A stretch of 15,369 nt of DNA from Alphaproteobacteria bacterium (lineage in GTDB: Bacteria > Pseudomonadota > Alphaproteobacteria > JALRGP01): positions 1 to 15,369 of the forward strand of contig JALRGP010000012.1 in assembly GCA_023259685.1 (NCBI GenBank). The letters are read 5' to 3'. Under the pieces are notes generated by a model. That model ran no database searches and was not told the DNA's origin. It was given only the letters and a program-made list of their open reading frames with translations. The position numbers and the translations under genes were made by a program. Shown one piece after another: positions 8,400 to 13,618 of the stretch; the stretch's first letter is position 1, and every line of letters begins with the position of its first letter.

Positions 8400-8445
8400 G
8401 TGTATACTCCTCTTTGGCTTAAGGAGTCAAAAAAGGAGTACACAC
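8400..8445 (+). promoter_or_regulatory. Transposase leader with two competing hairpins over promoter and ribosome binding site
   Basis: GTGTATACTCCT (8400-8411) can pair with AGGAGTACACAC (8434-8445), 11 of 12 positions. That stem would hide the ribosome binding site AAGGAG (8433-8438) of the transposase. The ACTCCT at 8406-8411 can instead pair with AGGAGT at 8422-8427, leaving the site free. The left arm also contains TATACT (8403-8408), a good -10, with TTGGTC (8379-8384) 18 bases upstream. Transcripts begun there would lack the left arm. Confidence 0.5.
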
Positions 8446-8779
8446 ATGATAATAACATCATACGAAAGTTTAAGTCATTCAAAATGGGACTGTAAATATC
8501 ACATTATTTTTGTACCGAAGTATAGAAAGAAGGTTTTATACGGAAAGATCAGGAAATATTTGGTACAGGTATGTCATGATCTTGCGCACCAAAAAGGATG
8601 TAAAATTATAAAAGGGAACATGGTTCAAGATCATGTTCATATGTTGATAAGTATTCCACCAAAGCATGCAGTTATTGTCGTCAACCTTAATGCGGTCGAC
8701 TATAGTTGGCTTTGAAGAAGAGCAAATGAGATCTTACATTAAAAATCAAGAACAACTTGATAGCGCAGGTTACGGGTGA
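8446..8779 (+). pseudogene. tnpA: IS200/IS605 TnpA transposase, internally deleted and frameshifted
   Basis: TnpA cuts and joins single-stranded DNA with one catalytic tyrosine and a metal-binding HUH pair. The ATG at 8446 has AAGGAG with ideal spacing. The first 76 residues are normal, including the HUH motif H63-V-H65 in QDHVHMLISIPP. The frame then diverges and stops at 8713-8715 after 89 residues. The C-terminal part appears in the next frame up to the TGA at 8777-8779, reading TIVGFEEEQMRSYIKNQ, with the likely catalytic tyrosine encoded at 8735-8737. About 35-40 residues between the two parts, normally containing a KGKS-like segment and WARGY, are missing. The HUH pair and the tyrosine can no longer be joined in one protein, so the gene should be inactive. 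Confidence 0.8.
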
Positions 8780-8831
8780 ATCTGGTGAATTTTAATCCGG
8801 CAGTTTTCTAGGTCTCCTCAACCCTTTAAGC

Positions 8832-8848
8832 CCCCAGCTTTGCTGGGG
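8832..8848 (+). repeat. Right-end hairpin of the IS200-type element
   Basis: CCCCAGC (8832-8838) and GCTGGGG (8842-8848) form a perfect 7-bp stem with a TTT loop. No run of T follows, so it fits a transposase-binding right-end hairpin better than a terminator. Confidence 0.6.
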
Positions 8849-8852
8849 CGTT

Positions 8853-8942
8853 ATGACTGAGCCTGCAAATCTTGATTCAGCGAAACGTTCAGAGATTGAG
8901 AAGATTGTGAAGCAACATGATCAAAACCACCCAATGCCATAA
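8853..8942 (+). CDS. Short open frame or gene-end fragment after the IS element
   Basis: An ATG at 8853 opens a 29-codon frame ending in TAA at 8940-8942. The product is charged, with SAKRSEIEKIVKQ as a likely helix. The frame is open further upstream to 8796, through the IS hairpin. I do not recognise it. It overlaps the 3' end of the minus-strand nuclease gene and ends seven bases before the shared hairpin terminator. It could be the surviving 3' end of a plus-strand gene cut by the insertion, or chance. Confidence 0.25.
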   Translation: MTEPANLDSAKRSEIEKIVKQHDQNHPMP

Positions 8943-10007
8943 ATAAATGACATCCCCTGCATAAGTTGCAGGGGTGTCTTGTAAAATTTTCTCAACCTCT
9001 TCTTTTGTGAGACCACTGACAGTCACAATCATGTCAATAACACATCCACTTTTATGCATATTTTTGATCATCTGAACTTTGGCTTCGTAAGCTCCTTCTT
9101 CTTTGCCTTTTTCAAGTCCCTCTTTCATTCCATCGTTCTTGGCCGTTTGAAGGGCATCGACACCATCCAAAGACGCAATCTTAAACCGTTCGTATTCCAT
9201 CAGCTCCCCTTGGTTCCACATACATTTTTCAATTGTATGGTAGGCTTCCTCGATTTCTATGGGTGCGGGGATGTTATTCATATCCTGGGGACCTTCAGCG
9301 TTCTTAAAGAAATCGATCCATTGGGCAAGGATTGGATCCTGTTTCGCCATGGTTTCATTAAACTTTAGCAGTTCGATAAAGGTATAGGATACCGTATCCA
9401 TAAAGCATTTTTTAGTGACCGTTTCTAGTGGAATATGGTGGCTCACACACGGAACATCGTCAGTGAACATCTTGTGGGTCAGCAGAGAAATCATAATAAC
9501 GGGTTTGAGGGCGTCATAGGAATGATCTTTTCCCGATTGAAGGGGTAGTGTGTAGGATAAAGACGTATAGTAATGACACCGTTGAATATCATGATCGGCA
9601 GATTCCTTGCATAACTCATTTTTTGATGGTATCTGCTGCGTTACTCCGATGCTCGAATCCTCATTTACTTTATGTAAACTGCGGTTCGACGCGTCGGGGC
9701 TGCCTTGCATATCTCTATCATAAAAAGGTTCTGCAAGAAGTCTGGTCTTCCTATTTTGCATTTCCACAATAAATTGGTGACCTTTCTCGTCAATACACTT
9801 CACGTCAATGACACAAAATTTAGAGCTGTTCGAAGGCGGTAATAAATAAGCAGGCAAAGGTTCCACCTTCACGATTTTAGGCCTTCCTTGGCCTTGCAAA
9901 ACGGTGTTCAGGAAGTGACGCAGGATATGCTCATGCTTGGGCAGTTCAAAAATCTTTTTAAAAGCCAGATCATTTTTGGGATCAAGAAAGTCTTTTTGAG
10001 GTGCCAT
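8889..10007 (-). CDS. Rpn/PDDEXK-family nuclease (transposase-like) with an internal insertion
   Basis: The protein matches the Rpn family of recombination-promoting nucleases, related to PDDEXK transposases, which cut DNA and promote RecA-independent recombination in E. coli. It starts with the family's DFLDPKNDLAFKKIF. The likely nuclease residues are D68 and the E82-M-Q84 motif. The conserved YYTSLSY and LKPVIMISLL segments follow at 146-152 and 167-176. Between these two parts lies an insertion of about 41 residues (102-142), encoded by a palindromic unit at 9580-9702. A Gly/Glu/Lys-rich stretch (298-305) precedes the usual terminal LTKEEVEKIL (333-342). The last 30 residues read through a terminator-like hairpin and look non-native. 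The start at 10007 lacks a clear ribosome binding site. Activity is uncertain, because the insertion lies just after the catalytic motif. Confidence 0.75.
   Translation of the reverse strand: MAPQKDFLDPKNDLAFKKIFELPKHEHILRHFLNTVLQGQGRPKIVKVEPLPAYLLPPSNSSKFCVIDVKCIDEKGHQFIVEMQNRKTRLLAEPFYDRDMQGSPDASNRSLHKVNEDSSIGVTQQIPSKNELCKESADHDIQRCHYYTSLSYTLPLQSGKDHSYDALKPVIMISLLTHKMFTDDVPCVSHHIPLETVTKKCFMDTVSYTFIELLKFNETMAKQDPILAQWIDFFKNAEGPQDMNNIPAPIEIEEAYHTIEKCMWNQGELMEYERFKIASLDGVDALQTAKNDGMKEGLEKGKEEGAYEAKVQMIKNMHKSGCVIDMIVTVSGLTKEEVEKILQDTPATYAGDVIYLWHWVVLIMLLHNLLNL
8949..8978. terminator. Hairpin terminator at the end of the nuclease gene
   Basis: CCCCTGCA (8954-8961) and TGCAGGGG (8967-8974) form a perfect 8-bp stem with loop TAAGT. 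It is extended by GACA against TGTC across one bulged T. On the minus strand ATTTATTTATG follows. The hairpin now lies inside the nuclease reading frame, which suggests that its original stop was upstream. Confidence 0.6.
9580..9715. repeat. Palindromic RPE-like unit inserted in the nuclease gene
   Basis: Arms at 9639-9668 and 9674-9704 form a long imperfect palindrome around the loop TTTAT. By hand count about 19 of 31 positions are Watson-Crick pairs, and five more become G-U pairs if the plus strand is RNA. CGTTGAATATC (9580-9590) and CCTTGCATATC (9703-9713) match at 9 of 11 bases and lie exactly 123 bases apart, so removing one interval restores the frame. CCTTGCATAACTC (9605-9617) and CCTTGCATATCTC (9703-9715) are a second direct repeat, 12 of 13. 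Confidence 0.6.
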
Positions 10008-10113
10008 GAAGTATCTGTGGAGATGTTTTTTTTAGAATAACATAAGAATCTAGTGTAAATCTTGACCAAATTAAAATATCATAATATTGAGATACCATTT
10101 TAATTATTTCTCA

Positions 10114-10122
10114 TGTTATAAT
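10114..10122 (+). promoter_or_regulatory. Consensus extended -10 upstream of the helicase gene
   Basis: TGTTATAAT (10114-10122) is a perfect extended -10. No good -35 lies at the normal distance. A start near 10129 would leave a leader of about 130 bases, which is typical of cold-regulated helicase mRNAs in other bacteria. The sequence alone does not show such regulation. Confidence 0.5.
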
Positions 10123-10142
10123 AAATTTTATACATTGATGAG

Positions 10143-10170
10143 TTGATAAAAATACGTCAACCATTATATA
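10143..10170 (+). promoter_or_regulatory. Second possible helicase promoter
   Basis: TTGATA (10143-10148) lies 16 bases before TATATA (10165-10170), giving a leader of about 80 bases. It may act with or instead of the extended -10 at 10114-10122. Confidence 0.4.
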
Positions 10171-10258
10171 GAAATCTCGTTTATGTGGGTGCGCCAGATG
10201 AGAAATTGATCAGATGTATATTGTCTCAAACTACTTCGCACTCAATAAGGAGATACTT

Positions 10259-11458
10259 ATGTTTAAAGAAATGTCATTGCCAATACCATTTATAGAAGCC
10301 CTAACAAATGCTGGATTTGAAAATCCAACACCTATCCAACAAATCGCTATCCCCCTTGCTTTAGAAGGTTATGACGTACTAGGAAGCGCTGGCACTGGAA
10401 CAGGTAAAACACTAGCCTTCGGCATCCCTTTGATAGATCATGTTGTCAAAAATCAAAATCACCAAGCCTTAATTTTAACTCCTACACGTGAATTAGCTCA
10501 GCAAGTTCAAAAAGCTATTCATAGTGTTCTATACAATCAACGTATTCGAACTGCTTTATTAATTGGGGGGGAACCCTATGGGAAGCAGATTTCACAATTA
10601 CGTAGTAATCCAAAAATTATTATTGGAACGCCTGGTCGAATCATTGATAATGTAAAAAGAGGAAGCTTAGACTTAACAAACATATCATTCTTAGTTTTAG
10701 ATGAAACAGATCGAATGTTTGATATGGGATTTGGTGTTCAATTAGATGATATTATGAAATTTTTAAAAATCAAACATCAAACTTTAATGTTTAGCGCGAC
10801 ATTTCCAGATAAAGTCATTAAACTTGCTCAAAAATATCTAAATAATCCTCAACGTGTGAGTATCAAGGATGCCCCAACTCCAATTAACCTAGATCAACAA
10901 AACATTCGAGTAAAAGAATCTGAAAAATATGATCATCTTTTAACTGAATTAGACACCAGAGAAGGAACTGTGATCGTTTTTGTGAAAACAAAAATGGGTG
11001 CAGAACGTTTAGCTAATAAATTGGTTTATAACAACCACTTAGCATCTGCGATTCATGGTGATTTACACCAACAAAAACGGGAACGCGTTATGCGAGATTT
11101 CAGAAGTGGTAAATATCGAATTATGGTTGCTACCGATATTGCAGCACGTGGAATTGACGTGCAACATGTAAAGCATGTGATTAATTATGACCTTCCTCAC
11201 TGTCCAGAAGATTATATCCACAGAATTGGACGTACAGCTCGTGCAGGATCACACGGATCGGCTTTGAATTTAATTTCATCTCAAGATCAAAAATATTGGT
11301 ATTCCATTGAGCGTTTAATGAATAATGATTCATCATCTTCCTTCCCCTCATCAAATCATAGACCTCTACAAAGACAGTATAGAGACAGAGATAGAAATAA
11401 CAGTAGTAGAGATAGAAAAGGTAAGAATAGAAGATTTAGACGTGCTAAATCAGGGTGA
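10259..11458 (+). CDS. DEAD-box-family ATP-dependent RNA helicase (RhlE-like) with DETD motif
   Basis: This is a superfamily 2 RNA helicase that unwinds short RNA duplexes during ribosome assembly or mRNA turnover. All core motifs are present from the ATG at 10259: Q motif NPTPIQQ (22-28), motif I SAGTGTGKT (43-51), PTREL (75-79), TPGRI (124-128), motif II DETD (148-151) in place of DEAD, motif III SAT (179-181), ATDIAARGIDV (291-301) and HRIGRTARAG (321-330). A short tail of Arg, Lys, Asp and Ser (about 368-399) would bind RNA, as in RhlE-type enzymes. The ATG has AAGGAG six bases upstream. An upstream in-frame ATG at 10214 would add 15 residues but lacks such a site. The gene lies between mobile-element remnants and has a long leader with two possible promoters. 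It probably ends at a weak hairpin at 11475-11497. Confidence 0.93.
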   Translation: MFKEMSLPIPFIEALTNAGFENPTPIQQIAIPLALEGYDVLGSAGTGTGKTLAFGIPLIDHVVKNQNHQALILTPTRELAQQVQKAIHSVLYNQRIRTALLIGGEPYGKQISQLRSNPKIIIGTPGRIIDNVKRGSLDLTNISFLVLDETDRMFDMGFGVQLDDIMKFLKIKHQTLMFSATFPDKVIKLAQKYLNNPQRVSIKDAPTPINLDQQNIRVKESEKYDHLLTELDTREGTVIVFVKTKMGAERLANKLVYNNHLASAIHGDLHQQKRERVMRDFRSGKYRIMVATDIAARGIDVQHVKHVINYDLPHCPEDYIHRIGRTARAGSHGSALNLISSQDQKYWYSIERLMNNDSSSSFPSSNHRPLQRQYRDRDRNNSSRDRKGKNRRFRRAKSG

Positions 11459-11474
11459 ACACATCTAAAGTTGT

Positions 11475-11497
11475 TGAAAAATTGTCACAATTCTTTT
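11475..11497 (+). terminator. Possible helicase terminator
   Basis: GAAAAATTG and CAATTCTTTT can pair around a TCA loop with one mismatch, and the 3' arm ends in TTTT. It begins 17 bases after the helicase stop. The stem is AT-rich and so weak. Confidence 0.35.
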
Positions 11498-11560
11498 AGG
11501 ATTCATCATGATTTTTTGTACTGTCCGTTTTAAAGATATTTTGTAACTACCAATGCTTAC

Positions 11561-11850
11561 CTACCCAAAGATGGTTGAAATGTCAGAAAAGATATTTTTT
11601 GTCTGTTTACGAGCTGTGGATAAGAATCCACGAATAAGACAAAAATAATCCGCTCTTTTTTGAACACGAAAGCTGACTTCTATTTTTTGTTTCACTTTCA
11701 TCATCAAGTGCGCTTCTGCTTGATGATTCGTAAAAGGCACGCCTTGATGTGTTAAGATAGAAGCACACTTTCATTGACACCAACACCAAGTAAACGAATA
11801 AATATTTTAGGATGATCTTTTATTTTTGCGTAGTCAATTGACATTCAGAG
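11561..11850 (-). pseudogene. IS66-type transposase, C-terminal remnant
   Basis: The minus strand from 11755 down to a TAG at 11561-11563 reads as the end of an IS66-family DDE transposase. It shows GVPFTNHQAEAHL, where the family has vPFdNNqAERdl, then KVKQKIEVSFR, then FCLIRGFLSTARKQ. The glutamate of the NxxAE motif, the third catalytic residue, is present, but the Arg-Asp after it is changed to Ala-His. Upstream, in another frame (about 11756-11845), lies a piece reading KIFIRLLGVGVNESVLLS, probably the preceding part of the same gene after a frameshift. The rest of the transposase, its companion genes and the inverted repeats are not visible. It is a decayed fragment filling most of the gap between the helicase and the tRNA gene. 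Confidence 0.7.
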
Positions 11851-11891
11851 TTTCTTGTTAAAAATATTGATTTACTTTTATAAAAAACAAT

Positions 11892-11977
11892 TGGTGCCTG
11901 CTGCCAGAGTCGAACTGGCATGCCTTGTGAGCGACAGATTTTAAGTCTGTTGTGTCTACCGATTCCACCAAGCAGGC
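11892..11977 (-). tRNA. tRNA-Leu (anticodon UAA)
   Basis: The 86-base gene has acceptor arms GCCTGCT and AGCAGGC with discriminator A and an encoded CCA (11892-11894). The anticodon stem CAGA/TCTG encloses CTTAAAA, with anticodon TAA at 11941-11943. The D-loop contains GGTAGAC. A long variable arm follows, and the T-loop is GTTCGACTC. The variable arm and A at the discriminator fit leucine. A T-rich stretch just after the CCA may end transcription. Confidence 0.95.
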
Positions 11978-11985
11978 CTAACTTA

Positions 11986-12014
11986 AAATTAATGTTTTTT
12001 AAAAAAATTGTCAA
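11986..12014 (-). promoter_or_regulatory. Promoter of tRNA-Leu
   Basis: A perfect TTGACA (12009-12014) lies 17 bases before TAATTT (11986-11991) on the minus strand. Transcription would start near 11979, two bases before the tRNA's 5' end. Confidence 0.65.
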
Positions 12015-12056
12015 ACTCAGACATGAGAGGAAATTGACTTACCTGTCATTGGACGA

Positions 12057-12767
12057 CTATTTTTGTTGTTGATTCAATTTTAATTGATCAAATCTTTTTT
12101 TTTGTTCTGGCATTAAATTCACATTCAAACGGGTGATTTGTTGTAAAATTAGATCTTTTTGATGAAGATCTCCATTTAAAAAATGAACTCTGCCAAGACC
12201 AAGTAATCCATCAATTTTTTGAGATACATGCAAGGATCCCATCAAAGCTTTTTGAAAGGTTTCTTTTGCATCCGCTAAATCATCATGATGATCTTGCTCA
12301 ATGGAACATAGAGCTAAAAGAGCTTCACCTTTTTTTAAGCAAGCTAAATGAAATAATGGAGAATCTGGATCATTAATAATGATAATGTTAAAGCTTTTAA
12401 TTGCAATGTGTAAGCGTTTTTTTGCTTCCTCACGGTCATCTTTTTCTAAAAAAACCAAAGCTGAATCTAATATTTTTTTGGCTTGTAAATATTGAGGGTC
12501 AGCTTCAAGAAACGGGGATGGATGGGACATTTTCTCTTGTTCTAAGAATGTGACTCTTTTTTCCAAATCATGCAATCGATCTTCTAATGAAATATTTGAC
12601 TTTTTAAAAACGGCTTTTGGATTTTTTAAAAGGTGATTATATTCTTGTGTTTTTTGTGCTAATTCAAACTCTAATTTCTCAATTTCTTTTAGTTTTTTTT
12701 GAGCTTCTTCTGGAATTGAAAAAGACTTGTTCAATAAAAAACCTAACAAAATGATGTGCTTTAACAT
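12057..12767 (-). CDS. Predicted exported coiled-coil and helical-repeat protein
   Basis: I do not recognise a named family. From the ATG at 12767 the protein has 236 residues. An N-terminal signal peptide is likely: MLKH followed by a hydrophobic stretch to about residue 13 and then NKSFS-IPEE. A Lys/Glu-rich coiled coil covers about 19-80, and a helical part with TPR-like pattern (KKRLHIAIKSF, AKETFQKAL, LGLGRVHFLNGD) covers about 90-215. That order, signal, coiled coil and TPR, recalls periplasmic CpoB (YbgF), but no decisive motif is seen. A GTG at 12776 would add three residues. Neither start has a clear ribosome binding site. A TGCTAAAAT extended -10 lies at 12805-12813. It is divergent from the YfgM-like gene. 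Confidence 0.65.
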   Translation of the reverse strand: MLKHIILLGFLLNKSFSIPEEAQKKLKEIEKLEFELAQKTQEYNHLLKNPKAVFKKSNISLEDRLHDLEKRVTFLEQEKMSHPSPFLEADPQYLQAKKILDSALVFLEKDDREEAKKRLHIAIKSFNIIIINDPDSPLFHLACLKKGEALLALCSIEQDHHDDLADAKETFQKALMGSLHVSQKIDGLLGLGRVHFLNGDLHQKDLILQQITRLNVNLMPEQKKRFDQLKLNQQQK

Positions 12768-12804
12768 GTGTGGCACTATAATTCATGACAATCTTTATAA
12801 AATT

Positions 12805-12813
12805 ATTTTAGCA
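12805..12813 (-). promoter_or_regulatory. Possible extended -10 of the exported-protein gene
   Basis: TGCTAAAAT on the minus strand (12805-12813) matches an extended -10, with its -10 about 38 bases before the predicted ATG. The -35 is poor. Confidence 0.35.
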
Positions 12814-12872
12814 TATATGTGTAATCGATCGAATATGTACATTTCGCCTAAAAGGTCAATGCAGGTTGAGTT

Positions 12873-12900
12873 TTGAGCTGTTTAAAAAAAATGTTAAGAT
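12873..12900 (+). promoter_or_regulatory. Promoter of the YfgM-like gene and recJ
   Basis: TTGAGC (12873-12878) lies 16 bases before TAAGAT (12895-12900), which is preceded by TGT to give the extended -10 TGTTAAGAT. Transcription would start near 12907. A perfect inverted repeat, ATTACAAA (12901-12908) and TTTGTAAT (12913-12920), covers the start point and could be an operator or a chance AT-rich palindrome. Confidence 0.5.
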
Positions 12901-12927
12901 ATTACAAAGGTTTTTGTAATTTAAAAA

Positions 12928-13596
12928 GTGGATCAACATCAGCAGTCTGATTTTTTACAAGATATTGAGGCAGATATTAAAAGTGAACGATATCGTGTGT
13001 TATGGGCCAAATATGGCAAGTATGTATCATCATTTTTAACAATCATCATTTTTTCCGCTGGTGCCTATAGTTTTTATAAAAATCACCAATACAAAAAAAC
13101 CCGTCAATATAGTGGTCAGTTTTTAGAAGCTCAGACCTTAATAGATCAAGGAAAAATTGAAAATGCATTGGCTTTATTAAAGCCAATGGTGAGATCGTCA
13201 ACGCAGCTATATAAAAATATGTCAAAATTTTTATTGGCAACGACCCTTAATGCTACTGGTAAAACTGACGAAGCTATCGCGGAATTTCATCAAATTATTG
13301 AAGAAAAAGATTTTTTCTTCAAACCGCTGGCAATCATTCGTATGTCATACATTTATTTAGATCGTTCATTGGATGATGTTAAAAAAATAGAATCTGAGCT
13401 TCGTTCTGTGGCTCAAAAAGAATCTTTTGTTTATCATTTGGCTCAGGAAGTTTTGGCAATGATTGCCCTTAAGGAAGAAGATTATGTAAAAGCTTCATCA
13501 ATTTTCTTAGAGTTATCTCAAGATTCTTCCGCACCCGTTGCACTTCGTTCCAGAGCTCGTCTTTTTTCACAAGATATGGCTTGTCGAATCCACTAA
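12928..13596 (+). CDS. YfgM-like membrane-anchored TPR protein
   Basis: The 222-residue protein has a short cytoplasmic N-terminus, a membrane segment at about residues 33-50 (VSSFLTIIIFSAGAYSFY) and then helical TPR-like repeats over the rest, for example ALALLKPM, AIAEFHQIIEE and ASSIFLELSQD. This is the layout of YfgM and related 'TPR-like' inner-membrane proteins, which assist the Sec translocon and periplasmic chaperones in E. coli. The usual neighbour bamB is not present here. Instead recJ follows 22 bases after the stop, probably cotranscribed. The start appears to be GTG at 12928. AAAGG at 12906-12910 is too far for an ideal ribosome binding site, so initiation is probably weak. Family assignment rests on layout more than on unique motifs. 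Confidence 0.7.
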   Translation: MDQHQQSDFLQDIEADIKSERYRVLWAKYGKYVSSFLTIIIFSAGAYSFYKNHQYKKTRQYSGQFLEAQTLIDQGKIENALALLKPMVRSSTQLYKNMSKFLLATTLNATGKTDEAIAEFHQIIEEKDFFFKPLAIIRMSYIYLDRSLDDVKKIESELRSVAQKESFVYHLAQEVLAMIALKEEDYVKASSIFLELSQDSSAPVALRSRARLFSQDMACRIH

Positions 13597-13618
13597 TCAC
13601 CACAGGTTTTTATTTATT

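Larger units (their letters stand above)
8337..8852 (+). mobile_element. IS200/IS605-type element, internally deleted
   Basis: The element is recognised from a Y1 transposase frame flanked by two subterminal hairpins with 7-bp stems and 3-base loops (8349-8365 and 8832-8848), as this family uses for single-strand recognition. The transposase has lost its middle. Exact ends cannot be fixed, because the family makes no target duplication and has no terminal inverted repeats. The bounds given are approximate. It sits directly behind the GspE-like gene. Confidence 0.7.

Noticed and set aside
8821..8852. Hairpin at 8832-8848 as a Rho-independent terminator
   Set aside because: No T run follows on either strand. 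Size and position match the right end of the IS200-type element.
9054..9772. Two plus-strand open frames (9054-9368 and 9548-9772)
   Set aside because: They lie antisense to the nuclease gene, whose minus-strand protein shows clear family motifs. They are shadows.
11607..11789. A 60-codon minus-strand open frame in the helicase-tRNA gap
   Set aside because: It is out of frame with the recognisable IS66 transposase sequence on the same strand. The open frame is a shadow of that remnant.
11820..12014. A 64-codon minus-strand open frame
   Set aside because: It runs through the tRNA-Leu gene and its promoter and has no ribosome binding site or recognisable content.
13538..13618. Extended start of recJ, 27 residues longer
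   Set aside because: The added part overlaps the preceding TPR gene, is not RecJ-like and has no better ribosome binding site than the ATG at 13619.
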